Assembly (NCBI RefSeq): GCF_029784155.1
Contig: NC_073692.1
Span: forward strand, 236,982,503-237,046,502
DNA: 64,000 nucleotides
Source of the DNA: Uranotaenia lowii
Taxonomy: Eukaryota; Arthropoda; Insecta; Diptera; Culicidae
Direction: 5' to 3'
The translations under genes were made by a program, and so were the position numbers. The notes beneath the pieces were generated by a model. The model was given only the letters and a program-made list of their open reading frames with translations. It was not told where the DNA came from and did not search any database. Shown one piece after another: positions 21,375-32,336 of this stretch (position 1 is its first letter; the number at the start of each line of letters is the position of its first letter).

Positions 21375-23056
21375 TTAAGATGTTCTTACTAAAAAGGACA
21401 TCACTTTTCACCGATAAGGCCGATAAATAAAGATTTCTATTGCAGCATAAGTTTGAAAGGAAAATTGTAATAAAAGATTATTCTTCAGTCATCCTTCATA
21501 TATTTCTTGTAAGTCGGTGATGTGTAGAAAATATGCCAGTTTGTGATACGCAAAATTTGCAAATAATCTGAGTATTTACGGAAAATGTATGCTCCAACTT
21601 AAGATTGAAGTGTTTGCAATGGAACGAATAAAGAACTCTGCTTCAGACCTGCCGCATAAACGAGACTATCGGCTAAGCAGAAAAAAAACCTCTTAAGAGC
21701 AAAAAATCTTACTTGCTACCCTTCTGCTGCGTTGAAGGTGGTTTATCAGAGAGGCCTTAAGAGTTTTAGAGCATAAGGAAAACGAAATCGCACCGCAAAT
21801 TGCTATTCACCGTTGTCGTCTCCATTTATTCATTCACTCACCCCGATAATCAAATTGTCTTCACTTTCAATGGACCCCAAAACTAACACAGCACTGCACT
21901 GGAAGAAATAAAAGTGAAACGTTTTGTCCATTGCTTCGGGAATAGAGCAGCTGCGATCCACATTGTTTGTTACAATTAAAATTAACGAAAATCAATAACA
22001 AACTAGGTTGGATAATTAATAAATCATGGTAAATTTTTCTACTGACTTCAAAAGTTCATCGACACTAAATCCCCTCTGTGCTAGATTTCATCCAATGAGA
22101 TGAATTTTAAATAATCCTAAACCTGTCCCCATCACTGTAAGCTATTTTAAAGATGAAAAAGTGTAAAGTTCCACTCGTTCAGAACATTCAAATTGCGAAC
22201 GACACGCTTTGCGAACGTGAGCCATTGTTAACTTCGCGCCCTTATCACGCGTGAGAAACTATTTAAACTAAGGAAAACAAAAAATGGAAATAGCAGAGAT
22301 AGGAATATCATTTTACTATTTCACATCCGGTTGGAATTCTTCTGGCAAATGCTTCTGCAAAAAAAAAGATTTAAAGAATATAAGCGTTGAACAGGAAAAG
22401 TTTTAGGCACAAGGCCTAATGAAATCGAAACGACACTATCGAAGTGATTTGTAAATAAAACAGGTTTAATTATTCCTGTTTTGGGGTGCTACTTTTAGCA
22501 GTGCCTTTTCTTCGCATAAAGTCCTCTACCTATTTGTGTTTGGTGTTCAACAAACAAAGTGAAGTGATGAAGAGAGATGATGTCATCGTTTGGGATACGC
22601 AACTTTAAGGTGACAACAATGGCAACACCTGGTACCTCTAATGAATGAATGCAGATAAATGTTTGAGTTTGTTGATGTCTAGTTATTTAGGGCATGGTTA
22701 GGATATTTACCTATAAATACTTCGTTGCTCTTGTGTAATATTTGATGCAGTACACGAGCCTTGGCAAAAATTTTAAATTCAATTCCATTAGATGACGGTC
22801 ATCGTGACTTATAGCTGACTATTAATCTGTTTGAATAATTAATTTTGCTAAGACATGTTTTTGCGATGGTATAAAAGGGTTCTATTGAGGTTGCCCTACA
22901 AAGTTGCTACGTTGTGTCGTTTGGCTGATTTTTTTTTATTATTTATGTAAATCCTGTTAAAGGTTCTTCCTCAGCAGAAAATGTTTATTTTTTTAAACTG
23001 TTCATCCTGAACAATAGGGTGGTCCAAAAAAAGCTATGTGTTCCGAAATCAAAACT
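21375..23056. other. No gene recognised in 1.7 kb
   Basis: Non-coding, moderately AT-rich and without obvious repeats until about 23012, where TGGTCCAAAA begins a repeat type also seen at 33270 and 63870. That repeat is interrupted by the TTAA element at 23061 and resumes at 25648. Confidence 0.4.
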
Positions 23057-23228
23057 TTAACACTAGAAGGACCGGCAAATTGAATATACCTATTCGGACC
23101 GCGACCAGTCAAAATGACTGGTAAAGGGAAAATTTTTTATATCGTAATATTTTTAACTTTTTTCTTTTGAAATTATTTTGTTATTTATTCGATATCATTT
23201 TTATTATAAACTGGACATATTTTTTCAC

Positions 23229-24570
23229 CATGGGTGCACGGAATCACCTCATTTTCGCATAGTTGGCGAATGCGTGTATGTCATAAAATGAATATTTCAA
23301 ATAATTATCAAAAAATTAAAACACATCATCAATTTAATTATAAAATCATGTTAGATGGATATAGGTATTGACCATGGGTGCACGGTTTCACTTCAATTTT
23401 GTTTTAGTAGATATTTTCTAGTATCCACCGCTCTGAAATTTTTCAACACGTTGCCTATAAATTATACCTGATATTGTAGGTTTTGAAGCATACTTTTTCT
23501 ATAAGTAGAGCAATTCACCATGGGTGCACGGATTCACCGCCATTCATCCAAAATCAATTTTTTTGCATGCTAAAGGTAAAGAATAAAGACTTATAAAGAT
23601 TCAAATGAAAAATTGTGTTATATACACGGTTATTCACTATGGGTGCACGGATTCACTGCGTTTTAATCAAATATTTGACTTTTTGCAAATTTGTAAAAAG
23701 CATTTTTACAAATCTTAACTAAACCAAAGTTGAAACCATGTCTTTCATGTTGAGACATAATGATTTAAATAACGATTTTTATTTTAAGTTCCGTTTTTTC
23801 ATTCCCGGAAAAAAATATTTCAATTATATCTCGAAATAATAAATTTATTTATTTATTAGTAAAAAACAGGTTTTTGTAATCGTATATTTATCTGATAAGA
23901 TCTGATAAACATCCAAGAAATTGGAAAACGGTTACCATGGACCGAGTGAATTTTAGGAATTATATGCATCAAGTTATGTCGTGCGACGGAAGCCAGTGAA
24001 AATAAAAATGATGAATCAACATTGTCAAATGTACACGTTGATTTGTTTTTCCTTCAAAGTTTTTTGATTGATCAATATTGCATTTCTAATACCTATCATA
24101 TCTAACTCAAAAATATTTTGTGTTCTGAAGCAAGTTGAAAACTATTTATTTCTATATAATTTTCAACGGCAAATTTACAGCCAATCCGTGCACCCATGTT
24201 GAAATATCTTAGCGCCGATGTTTGTTTATAAGATAGGCTGGCGCGAGTCTGGTCTAGGTATGCCAGGCGTACTGGGTTCGATTCCCGGTATCGGCAGGAA
24301 AACACTTGGGTTCAAACCCTATAAGTTGCCGACAGGTAAGATGTGTTTCCTCTTATAATGAGAATGTTCAATCAGTTGCCCAGTTGGTCAGGTATATACA
24401 CGGGTGCCGAAATACCTGTAAGTGAACTTTCATTGGAAGTTTGTCGAACCTAATAATCTAAGAATGCATGTGAATACATACTTGGGCAGAAACTGCGGTG
24501 AATCCGTGCACCCATGGTGGATAACCAACAGATAAAACATATTCCGTACACCCATGTTGAAATATCATTT
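23229..24570. repeat. Dispersed motif CCATGGGTGCACGG in two orientations
   Basis: Plus-strand copies of CACCATGGGTGCACGGATTC and variants start near 23229, 23371, 23516 and 23634, spaced about 120-145 bp. Reverse copies (GAATCCGTGCACCCATGGTG and variants) start near 24183, 24497 and 24546. The core includes the GTGCAC palindrome. The intervening sequence does not repeat, so this is a spaced motif set, not a tandem array. Confidence 0.8.
24231..24300 (+). repeat. tRNA-like segment (SINE head?)
   Basis: A box-A-like GGCGCGAGTCTGG at 24240-24252 is followed by a perfect B box GGTTCGATTCC at 24274-24284. The spacing fits a tRNA-derived pol III promoter. The following 150 bp have no clear tail, so this may be a SINE fragment inside the TTAA element. 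Confidence 0.5.
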
Positions 24571-24632
24571 AAATTATTCAGTTTCATAGCATGATGTCTT
24601 CAAATCTAAATAAATGAGTACACAATTCATAA

Positions 24633-24993
24633 TTATGAAATGAATTTGCGGCTTTATCGGTGAGGGTTAAAGAGTTGAAATGAAAGACGGATAGAAGATC
24701 AGAAGAAAATTCTAAGGTGGTGAAAAGAGCGAAGAGCATTTGAAATAGAAGCTTGACCACATACTAAATTCTTTGTCCCACACCAATTAACTGTATTGAA
24801 GAAGTAGTACCCAATAGAGAAGGCACTACGTTTTTCGATACAGTTAATTATGGATGGTTCGACCGCCATGTGAGTGTGCACATGTGCCGAAACGGACAGT
24901 TTTCACCACCTTAGAATTTTCTTCTGATCTTCTATCCGTCTTTCATTTCAACTCTTTAACCCTCACCGATAAAGCCGCAAATTCATTTCATAA
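24633..24993. mobile_element. Perfect inverted-repeat MITE, 94-bp arms
   Basis: Arms 24633-24726 and 24900-24993 are exact reverse complements over 94 bp, with a 173-bp unpaired centre. Arm identity implies a young insertion, or conversion between the arms, within the older TTAA element. I could not fix a target duplication because the flanks are AT-rich and self-similar (ATTCATAATTAT nearby on both sides). Confidence 0.75.
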
Positions 24994-25742
24994 AACAAAT
25001 TCACGGTGATTTCTCCTCTTAAACAATTCATAATTATTTTACTCATTCTAGTTTAGTATAAAACATATTTATCACCTAAAACTACTCGATTTCTCGAATG
25101 GACATGTATTAAATCTAACATAACTTTTACAAATCTTGATGAAATTTCGCCAAATTTTGACAGAAAGTTTGATTATAGTTGAGCAACAAAAAAAACGGAC
25201 TAAAAAAATTGGGAATCAAGTGCTTGAAGCGCCACACAGCGGTCGATCCGAGAACTTTTTCTACAAATTTTCATGACTTCGCATCGAAAATCAATAATTT
25301 CTTAACGAATGACACACTCCTGCCCACCATAAATCAACTAAGGTTCATTGTCTTGAATGTAGATTGAAATGAAACCAAAAGCAAGCGAAAAAAATTTATC
25401 TTGTTTGAGTTATAGGGTTGTGAATTTTACCAGTCATTTTGACTGGTCACGGTCCGAGTGTCCATGGTGAAATTTTTCTCGCTTATTAAAAGAGCTAGTG
25501 AAATAAAATATACACAGTTTTGTAGAGATTCAAAATTCATGAAAAGTAGTAATTTTTGCGAATTTTTAGAGCGTAGTGTTTAAAAGATATTCAACAAGCA
25601 AAGTGTCCAACCAGTCATTTTGACTGGTGCGGTCTTTCTAGTGTTAAGGACAGTTGCCATTAATACGAATTGGGCGAACACGAAATTATTGCGACACATT
25701 CAACAGGGCATAACTTTTTTACCATTGGGTTTAAATCAACCA

Positions 25743-26110
25743 AATTTTGCATATTGAAATTCACGTTCCATTGAAGAGACAAAACAGAACGAGCAACAAT
25801 CGACAACCATGGTGGAATCCTGCACTGCGTTATTTGAGGAATCGTGTTCGTAGAGCCCGAAAAGGTTTTCTGAAGCATAAAGATGACACCAGAAAAGAAA
25901 TTCTTCGCGACTTAGAAGCTGAACACAACGCCATAAATAGCCAGTTATATCAACAGAATTGAAGAACAGGTAAAAAGTGATCCGATAAATTTCTGGAAAT
26001 TTATGAAAGATCGTAAGAAATCGAATGAGGTTCCCAAACAGGTTCTGTTGGATGGAAAATTTGCAAAGTCTCCCCAAGAATCTGCTTGTTTGCTAATTTT
26101 CTCGAAAAAG
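25743..26110 (+). pseudogene. Jockey LINE, endonuclease-RT linker
   Basis: It reads RQPWWNPALRYLRNRVRRAR (25797 on), the typical PWW...LR linker after the endonuclease of jockey-superfamily LINEs. After a frameshift it continues as INFWKFMKDRKKSNEVP and FANFLEKAME. The match fades at about 26110. Confidence 0.75.
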
Positions 26111-26432
26111 CTATGGAAACTTGTTCACCTCCCATTAGGATATATTGACAGTTTTACACGAACACCACCTTAGCAGGAGGCCTCAGCCCTAACCTCAAAC
26201 CATGGGAGAACAGAATCAATTTTTGAGAAGGGCGCACGATAAACGCGATTTTGCGGTACTAATATCGACAAATTCGCCCTGTGGAAAAGCGACACACAGA
26301 TGCTCTTGTTTTGATTTTTTTGGGTGGTCAGGGCTGCCAAGTGCATTGATATTTGGAAAATGATTATATTTTAAATTGAATTTTTATTGAAAAACGTTTT
26401 CATGAGTACTGAGAATTTGCAACTTTCCCCTA

Positions 26433-27487
26433 CACTCAGAAATAATAAAAATATAAAAATGATTTAGTTTTATTTATCCCGCAATTATTAGGCGAATAAT
26501 TTTTTTGGGTCTTAAAAAATAAGTTTCGCGATATTATTTTTTATGCATTGGAAACATATTTCCTTGAGAAATAATTCTCTGCATAAAATTTAATGACGCG
26601 AAATATTTCAATCTGTCAGTTTTTACGGCTCATTTTGTTTACTATTGCATTGTTGTTGTTTTCTGGAATTTTCGCTACCTCACTTCATCGAATCGTCTCC
26701 GGTTCACGTGTTCCAGGAGCTGATTATGATCAACTAGTAATAGAAATTCCGGTGATTATTCTTCCGAAACAAACCAGTGAAAATATCACTTCATTCAGCA
26801 TTGCCTTTGACGGTAGGTAGTACTAATTGATCTTATCTCTTGAGAAATGTGAAAATGTGTTTGCAATGAAGTCAGATACAGTAAAGATTTTATTTAACCT
26901 TCTATTTTTCTTTCGTTTAAGCAAAAGGATAAGATCAATCAGCAAACAAAAATCTACCATCCGGTAGAAACCTGCATGCCTACAAGCGTATCCACCTTTG
27001 CAACATGGGCCAGCATTGCTCCTATTGGGACAACACAGGAAAATGCCTAGGAGAATAGTGGTTTGTTTCGTTTCGATTGATCCGGAAACGATTCCCTTGT
27101 TGGAACGGTATGCGCGTCAAAATTTAAGATTATTTTAGGAAAAAATGTTTTATGAATAAGTGAAATTCCAAATTATATTATAAAATTAAATTAAATATAT
27201 GTATTAAACAGTAAAGTTAAAAAATCTCAAAAAATTCTAATTTATTTCTCGTTATACCTCCAAAATAAATTCATTAGTTCAACCGTCGCCTTAAATTTCG
27301 TTTTGTTTATGACCACCAGATGTCACTGATGTCCATTCCTCAATGCATAAATTTTAATCGCAGAAAATATTTCTCAGTGAGAAATATCCCAGTAATTACT
27401 CCATGAGAAATATCCTTGTGCGTAAAGAGGAAGAAACGTGAAAATACCTAAAAAATAATTGTTTGATATTTTATTTATTTCTGAGTG
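26433..27487. mobile_element. TA-flanked TIR element with a possible spliced gene
   Basis: The ends CACTCAGAAATAATAAAAAT and (right, reverse complement) CACTCAGAAATAAATAAAAT are flanked by TA at 26431-26432 and 27488-27489. It is 1055 bp long and contains no transposase. Inside are internal words related to the ends (GAGAAATAATTCTCTGCATA near 26566 and similar near 27345-27415). The central part differs in composition and holds the two-exon candidate described separately. Confidence 0.75.
26593..27058 (+). CDS. Candidate two-exon small secreted or membrane protein
   Basis: Exon 1 (26593-26812) starts with ATG and encodes a hydrophobic N-terminus, roughly residues 8-30 (FLRLILFTIALLLFSGIF), which looks like a signal peptide or anchor. 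A donor CG|GTAGGT follows. If the acceptor is TAAG at 26930-26933, a second exon (26934-27058) stays open for 40 codons to TAG and contains three cysteines (CNMGQHC and GKC). The product would be 114 residues. The better pyrimidine tract favours an acceptor at 26921, which would give an early stop, so the model is uncertain. Unspliced, exon 1 alone ends after 75 codons. I do not recognise the protein. Its position inside a TIR element suggests capture of a host fragment. Confidence 0.35.
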
Positions 27488-28045
27488 TAGATTTCTATTA
27501 GAATATGAAATTAAACGCAACATTTATCTGAACTGAATAACAACTGTCTGTATCGCACACTTAAACGATGTAGCGAATTATGTGAAAATGTTATAAATAA
27601 TCAGAGCATGCAGGCTATTATTTTCATAGTCAACATCAACGTGGCTTTTATTAATTTACTTTTTTTTTGTAACAGTGAATGATTTTGCATTCGTTTAGAA
27701 GTTGGAAACAACTCTTTTTACTTTACCGAGCAGTACATGAAAATATATTGCAGATGTTTTAAATTCACCTTGAAAATTCATTAGCGGAAGATGGCTTATC
27801 TTCATCAATTTTATTAGAGACGCCCCGTAATTAATTCAAACGATTAGCTGTTGTTAAAAATTTAATCAATTCAGAAATATTATAATTCGTTTAAAAAAAA
27901 AACAAATACTGATTTAGTAACGCGCCTAGCATCACTGGTGAGGCCGTCAGCTCATCAAAGTTTGAGGTTATGGCTGAGGCCAATTTTTCGCCAATACTGG
28001 CGCCCGTATATACCCTTATAGACCATGAATATTTGAATAGTTTGC

Positions 28046-28701
28046 TTGGTTATGAAATATTATTTCTCGGAAAACGAGGTCTACATGAAATTACGTTCCT
28101 TCGATGCATCCAAAAGAGCAGGTCCAGATGATATTCCGCCTTCGCTGTTGAAGAACTGTGCAATTTCACTTGTCTTGCCCATCAGCTTGCTTTTCAATCG
28201 CTCGTTGAAAGAAAGTTCGTTTCCGTCTCTTTGGAAATCAGCTTGCGTCACACCGATACACAAATCAGGAAACCTTAAAAATGTCGAGAACTTCAGAGGT
28301 ATATCTATATTGAGTTGTATCCCGAAATTAATGCAAAGTTTGATGTACGAGAGAATCTATCAAAGTGTTCAACATGTTTTGTCACCTGATCAGCATGGTT
28401 TTGTAAAAAAAACGATCAACTTAGAGTAACCTGATGTGTTATTCTTTAACGTTGATAAATAAAATAGAGAAACGACAACAGTGCATGAACCTGTCTGTGA
28501 TGGGTCTTCCTAGTTGGCTCACAAAATGGATAAGTTTGTATTTAGTGAATAGAACAGCTTACGTTAAAATAAGCACCGTTGTGTCCGAAGCTTTTCCAAT
28601 ATCCTCAGGTGTGCCACAAGGAAGTCATCTCGGCCCCTTATTGTTTGTTCTCCTTATAAACGACTTATGCTCTCTTATACACTCATCGAAATTGCTATAT
28701 C
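28046..28701 (+). pseudogene. Jockey LINE reverse transcriptase, fingers and palm
   Basis: Residues such as FDASKRAGPDDIPPSLLKN, FPSLWKSACVTPIHKSGN, FRGISILSCIPKLM and LSPDQHGFVKK match the conserved fingers and palm of LINE reverse transcriptases. A break near 28425 shifts frame. The second part has LPSWLTKWISLYLVNR and SGVPQGSHLGPLLFVLLIND. The match ends at KLLY (28700) just before the expected ADD. The DNA-synthesis site is therefore split. Confidence 0.85.
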
Positions 28702-28983
28702 TACGCTTCAGAACGATAACTTGTCCGATAGACCACTGATAAACTGATGTACAAGCTAAGCCTTGAAACGTATGTAAAGTTCCAACGACCGTTTTCAATC
28801 AATTTTATGTGTTTTGGTTGAGCCACCAGATGTCTCCAAGGACACCAGAGAGAACTGTCAAGAAGAAAGTGAAATGTAAACAAAACAAAATAACAAACTA
28901 TTAGTCAGTTATGAATATGTCGAATAACTACACTAGTTTACAAAATTTTAAAAAAATCGTGAACTTGATTAACTGACCAACAT
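28702..28983. other. Insert sequence left of the giant palindrome
   Basis: This lies between the broken reverse transcriptase and the palindrome. It has no reading frame of note and no TIR I could match to the other side of the insertion. Confidence 0.35.
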
Positions 28984-30703
28984 TTTTAATGTAAAATCGG
29001 GCGCTGAATCCGAAAATGAAATTCAAAAAAATCTCAGTAGAACCATTTTTGAGTTATGCTCCAAATATGAAATTTCGAAAAAATAAAAAAAGTTCTTGTA
29101 CTTAGATTAAAATATCTCGGACACATTAACAGTAATTGGAAATCCCTCTTTTGCATATTGAAGGTGAATAAGTTTTCTATCAATCATCTGAACACTGTTT
29201 TTGCGTTTGATCAACAGTTTTGCTGATATTAGTGACTTTATGAGAAAAAAAATATAAAAAACGCATTTTTTTAGAGAAAATTTTGTTTCAATGAAAGTTT
29301 TAGACTCGATGGTAGCATTTAAAAAATCTTATTTTCTTTTGCTCTTAAATGTCAATTTAAAACAAAGATTTCAAGTGGTTATTTATCAAAATCGGTTGAA
29401 AATTGAAGAAGTTATGGCTACTTTACCATAACTGAAATTTTTGGAGTTTTTAATAATTTAACGAACCGCAGTACACTTATCATAGTATAGGAAGAATGAA
29501 ACATGATAAATCTCACTCGCTCCAAGTCAAAATTATTTATTAGCTTACCAGAAGGTCACATGCCAAGTTTCAGGAAGATCTGACCATAGGGAGGGGTTGC
29601 TTAAGTCTCAAACGTGAATAAAATTTTGAGGTATTTTGCTCGGAAGGAAGGAAAAATACTGGTTTTTCATCAATAACTTTTTTCATCACTAGCTGATTGT
29701 TTTTTATGGTTGATTTTCTTAAAGCCTAAGTTGAGACAAATATTTCACCCGAAGACTGTAACTCGATTGGATTTGAAACAGAAAAGTTATTGTAGTTCAA
29801 AGGCCGCAAATTTTGTTCAAAACGCAATGAGTACTTTTTACTCATTGCGTTTTATACGAAAATTTTCGACCAAAACACAATCTTTGAACCACAATAACTT
29901 TTCTGTTTCAAACCCAATCGAGTTACAGTCTTCGGGTGAAATATTTGTCTCAACTTAGGCTTCAAGAAAATCAACCATAAAAAACAGTCAGCTAGTGATG
30001 AAAAAAGTTATTGATGAAAAACCAGTATTTTTCGTTCCTTCCGGGCAAAATACCTCAAAATTTTATTCACGTTTGAGACTTAAGCAACCCCTACCTATGG
30101 TCAGATCTTCCTGAAACTTGGCATGTGACCTTCTGGTAAGCTAATAAATAATTTTGACTTGGAGCGAGTGAGATTTATCATGTTTCATTCTTCCTATACT
30201 ATGATAAGTGTACTGCGGTTCGTTAAATTATTAAAAACTCCAAAAATTTCAGTTATGGTAAAGTAGCCATAACTTCTTCAATTTTCAACCGATTTTGATA
30301 AATAACCACTTGAAATCTTTGTTTTAAATTGACATTTAAGAGCAAAAGAAAATAAGATTTTTTAAATGCTACCATCGTGTCTAAAACTTTCGTTGAAACA
30401 AAATTTTCTCTAAAAAAATGCGTTTTTTATAATTTTTTTTTCTCATAAAGTCACTAATATCAGCAATACTGTTGGTCAAACGCAAAAACAGTGTTCAAAT
30501 GATCGATAGAAAATTTATTCACCTTCAATATGCAAAAGAGGGATTTCCAATTACTGTTAATGCGTCCGAGATATTTTAATCTAAGTACAAGAACTTTTTT
30601 TATTTTTTCGAAATTTCATATTTGGAGCATAACTCAAAAACGGTTCTACTGAGATTTTTTTGAATTTCATTTTCGGATTCAGCGCCCGATTTCACATTGG
30701 AAA
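28984..30703. mobile_element. Giant near-perfect palindrome, arms ~855 bp
   Basis: The sequence is its own reverse complement around 29836. The centre is AACGCAATGAGTA, then CTTTT, then its complement, leaving almost no spacer. The left arm begins near ATCGGGCGCTGAATCC (28997) and the right arm ends at the complementary word near 30690. Differences are single bases and a net indel of about 14 bp. Such long hairpins fit a foldback element. The diverged fragment at 1-110 belongs to the same repeat. All frames in it are incidental. Confidence 0.8.
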
Positions 30704-31230
30704 TGACCTTCAGTTTACTGAGTTCAAAAATGCTGTAAACTAGTGCTATTAGACGAGTTTTGAGCAAATTGATGTTAAAGATTCGCAACACATTTATGAT
30801 TTGCGTAATGGAAATTTTTAGCTTTAAGCTGTTTTTCTAATTGCTTCAAACTATATAGCATGAAGCACTAAATAGAAACAGATATGATACGAGAAAATGC
30901 TCGCTCAGAAAAGCCTAGAATCGGTATGTTTCATGAAATTGTTAATTTTTTTAACTCAACTGGAAAAAATAATTGGTTCATATGGCTTGTCCGAAGTTCT
31001 TATAGTTAGTTTTTTTAGTAAAAAAATGAAGATAAAAAGAAACAGGCAAATTTACCTAGCTGTGAATAAATTGAAGCCGTCCATTCTACTACGATGTTAA
31101 TTTATCAATTTTTGAGATCATATACGATTGTGCTCTTCCAAGAATGAGATACTTCAATAGTTTATTCGGCTTGTTTAAATGATAGCATTCGAAACTTTGT
31201 ATGTACTGGTTTCTGGAATATAATAATTCA
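30704..31230. other. No recognised feature
   Basis: AT-rich DNA between the palindrome and the next direct-repeat-bounded insert. A 67-codon frame (30897-31100) has no motif. Confidence 0.35.
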
Positions 31231-31584
31231 AGCTTGTACATCTGTTTGTTATTTCGACAGTCTCTGAAGTGAAAAAAAATATGATGATGGTATTTTCCCC
31301 AGCTTAAAATTCTTCGTGGTTAATCTAATTGTATATAATAATTCGTCTTATTGTATTAAAATTTATTCATTTTTGAATTCAAATACCATTGCGTCCTTTC
31401 GAAAAATTGTTACATTTAAAAGAGCTATCTGGAAACAGTGCCATCTATTGCGCCGTTCAAAAGTTAGAAATCTAGCAATAGATGGCACTGTTTTTCGTCA
31501 TTTTTTAACGGCTTCTTTTAAATAGAGCACTGAAAATTTTACACAAGTTTCTGAAGATTTTTTGTTCGAGCTTGTACATCTGTT
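31231..31584. mobile_element. 322-bp insert bounded by 16-bp direct repeats
   Basis: AGCTTGTACATCTGTT occurs at 31231-31246 and again at 31569-31584. A 16-bp direct repeat fits the target duplication of a retroposed insert such as a SINE. No poly-A or pol III box is clear, so the type is unresolved. The segment includes the hairpin at 31433-31493. Confidence 0.45.
31433..31493. repeat. Hairpin with a perfect 19-bp stem
   Basis: AAACAGTGCCATCTATTGC (31433-31451) pairs exactly with GCAATAGATGGCACTGTTT (31475-31493) across a 23-base loop. Weaker pairing continues outward (TTTAAAAGAGC with CTTCTTTTAAA). It could be the core of a small MITE or a miRNA-like precursor. Confidence 0.7.
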
Positions 31585-32318
31585 CATCTGTGGTTAGACT
31601 CTTACGTACTGCAAAATGATATCGACACTTTGTTGAAATGGTGCAAGTAAATGCAGGAAAATGCAATACTATATCATTTACTAGAGCGCGAAATCCAATC
31701 TTATTCCACTATAGAATGGGTCAAACTACGCTTTAACGGAAAAGCGAGATAAAGGATCTAGGAGTCGTTTTTGTCTCTAAGCTGAAGTTCACAACGCACA
31801 TTGGAGCAATCACAGCAAAGGCGTTTGCTACACTAGGATTGATACGTCGTAATACGAAAGATTTTACGGATATCTATTGTTTGAAAACGCTGTTCAACTT
31901 TCTTGTCCGGACCGTGTTTGAATACTGTGAATACCATGACGTCAATGCTAATCGCATCGAGCGAGTCCAGAAATGCTTTTTACGTTACGCACTTCGAACG
32001 CTACGTTGGAATGATCCAGTCAACTTACCGCCATACGTGCAGCGGTGCAGGCTTATTGGACTGCCGACTCTCGCTGAAAGAAGAATACTTCTACAACGTT
32101 TGTTTATTTATGATTTTCTGATGAGCAACATAGATAGCATAGAGTTGGTCGAAAAATAGCAGATCAGTGCGCCGTCGAGAACATTAAGCAATTACTATTT
32201 TCTAAAACTCCCAACTCGTCGTACACAATATGGCTTGAATAACCCTCTGGAAAATTCTTGTCGGCATTTTAATAACGTTTACCACCTTTTCGACTTTCAT
32301 TTAAGTAAGTGTTCTTTT
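31585..32318 (+). pseudogene. Jockey LINE region after the palm, through C-terminus
   Basis: The frame reads LLKWC-like sequence, then NAGKCNTISFTRARNPI, then IKDLGVVFVSKLKFTTHI and a long open stretch (31839-32159) with YCLKTLFNFLVRTVFEYC and LPTLAERRILLQRLFIYDFL. After one stop it continues TRRTQYGLNNPLENSCRHFN to the expected C-terminus. This order is typical of the thumb and tail of jockey-superfamily LINEs. Confidence 0.8.
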
Positions 32319-32336
32319 AGTTTTTTTCTATTAGTT

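Larger units (their letters stand above)
23061..25643. mobile_element. TTAA-flanked non-autonomous element (piggyBac-like)
   Basis: The left end CACTAGAAGGACCG and the right end (reverse complement CACTAGAAAGACCG) sit between TTAA at 23057-23060 and 25644-25647. TTAA duplication is the hallmark of piggyBac-type transposition. Subterminal near-palindromes CCAGTCAAAATGACTGG lie at about 23106, 25430 and 25612. A 14-bp core CCATGGGTGCACGG repeats inside, plus-oriented in the left half and inverted in the right half. It also carries a tRNA-like segment (24231) and a perfect 94-bp inverted repeat (24633-24993). No transposase frame is present. Confidence 0.8.
25743..32318 (+). mobile_element. Jockey-type LINE, split by several insertions
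   Basis: Three blocks in order: the EN-RT linker (25743-26110), reverse-transcriptase fingers and palm (28046-28701), and the region after the palm through the C-terminus (31585-32318). The first gap (26111-28040) contains a TA-flanked TIR element at 26433-27487 plus unrecognised flanks. The second gap (28702-31584) contains a giant palindrome and other inserts, and begins exactly where the catalytic Y-A-D-D box should follow KLLY. The 5' end with ORF1 and endonuclease is missing. Confidence 0.78.

Noticed and set aside
22998..25760. Single large element spanning the TTAA element and flanks
   Set aside because: TTAA duplications and TIRs mark the inner element cleanly; the flanks are a separate older repeat.
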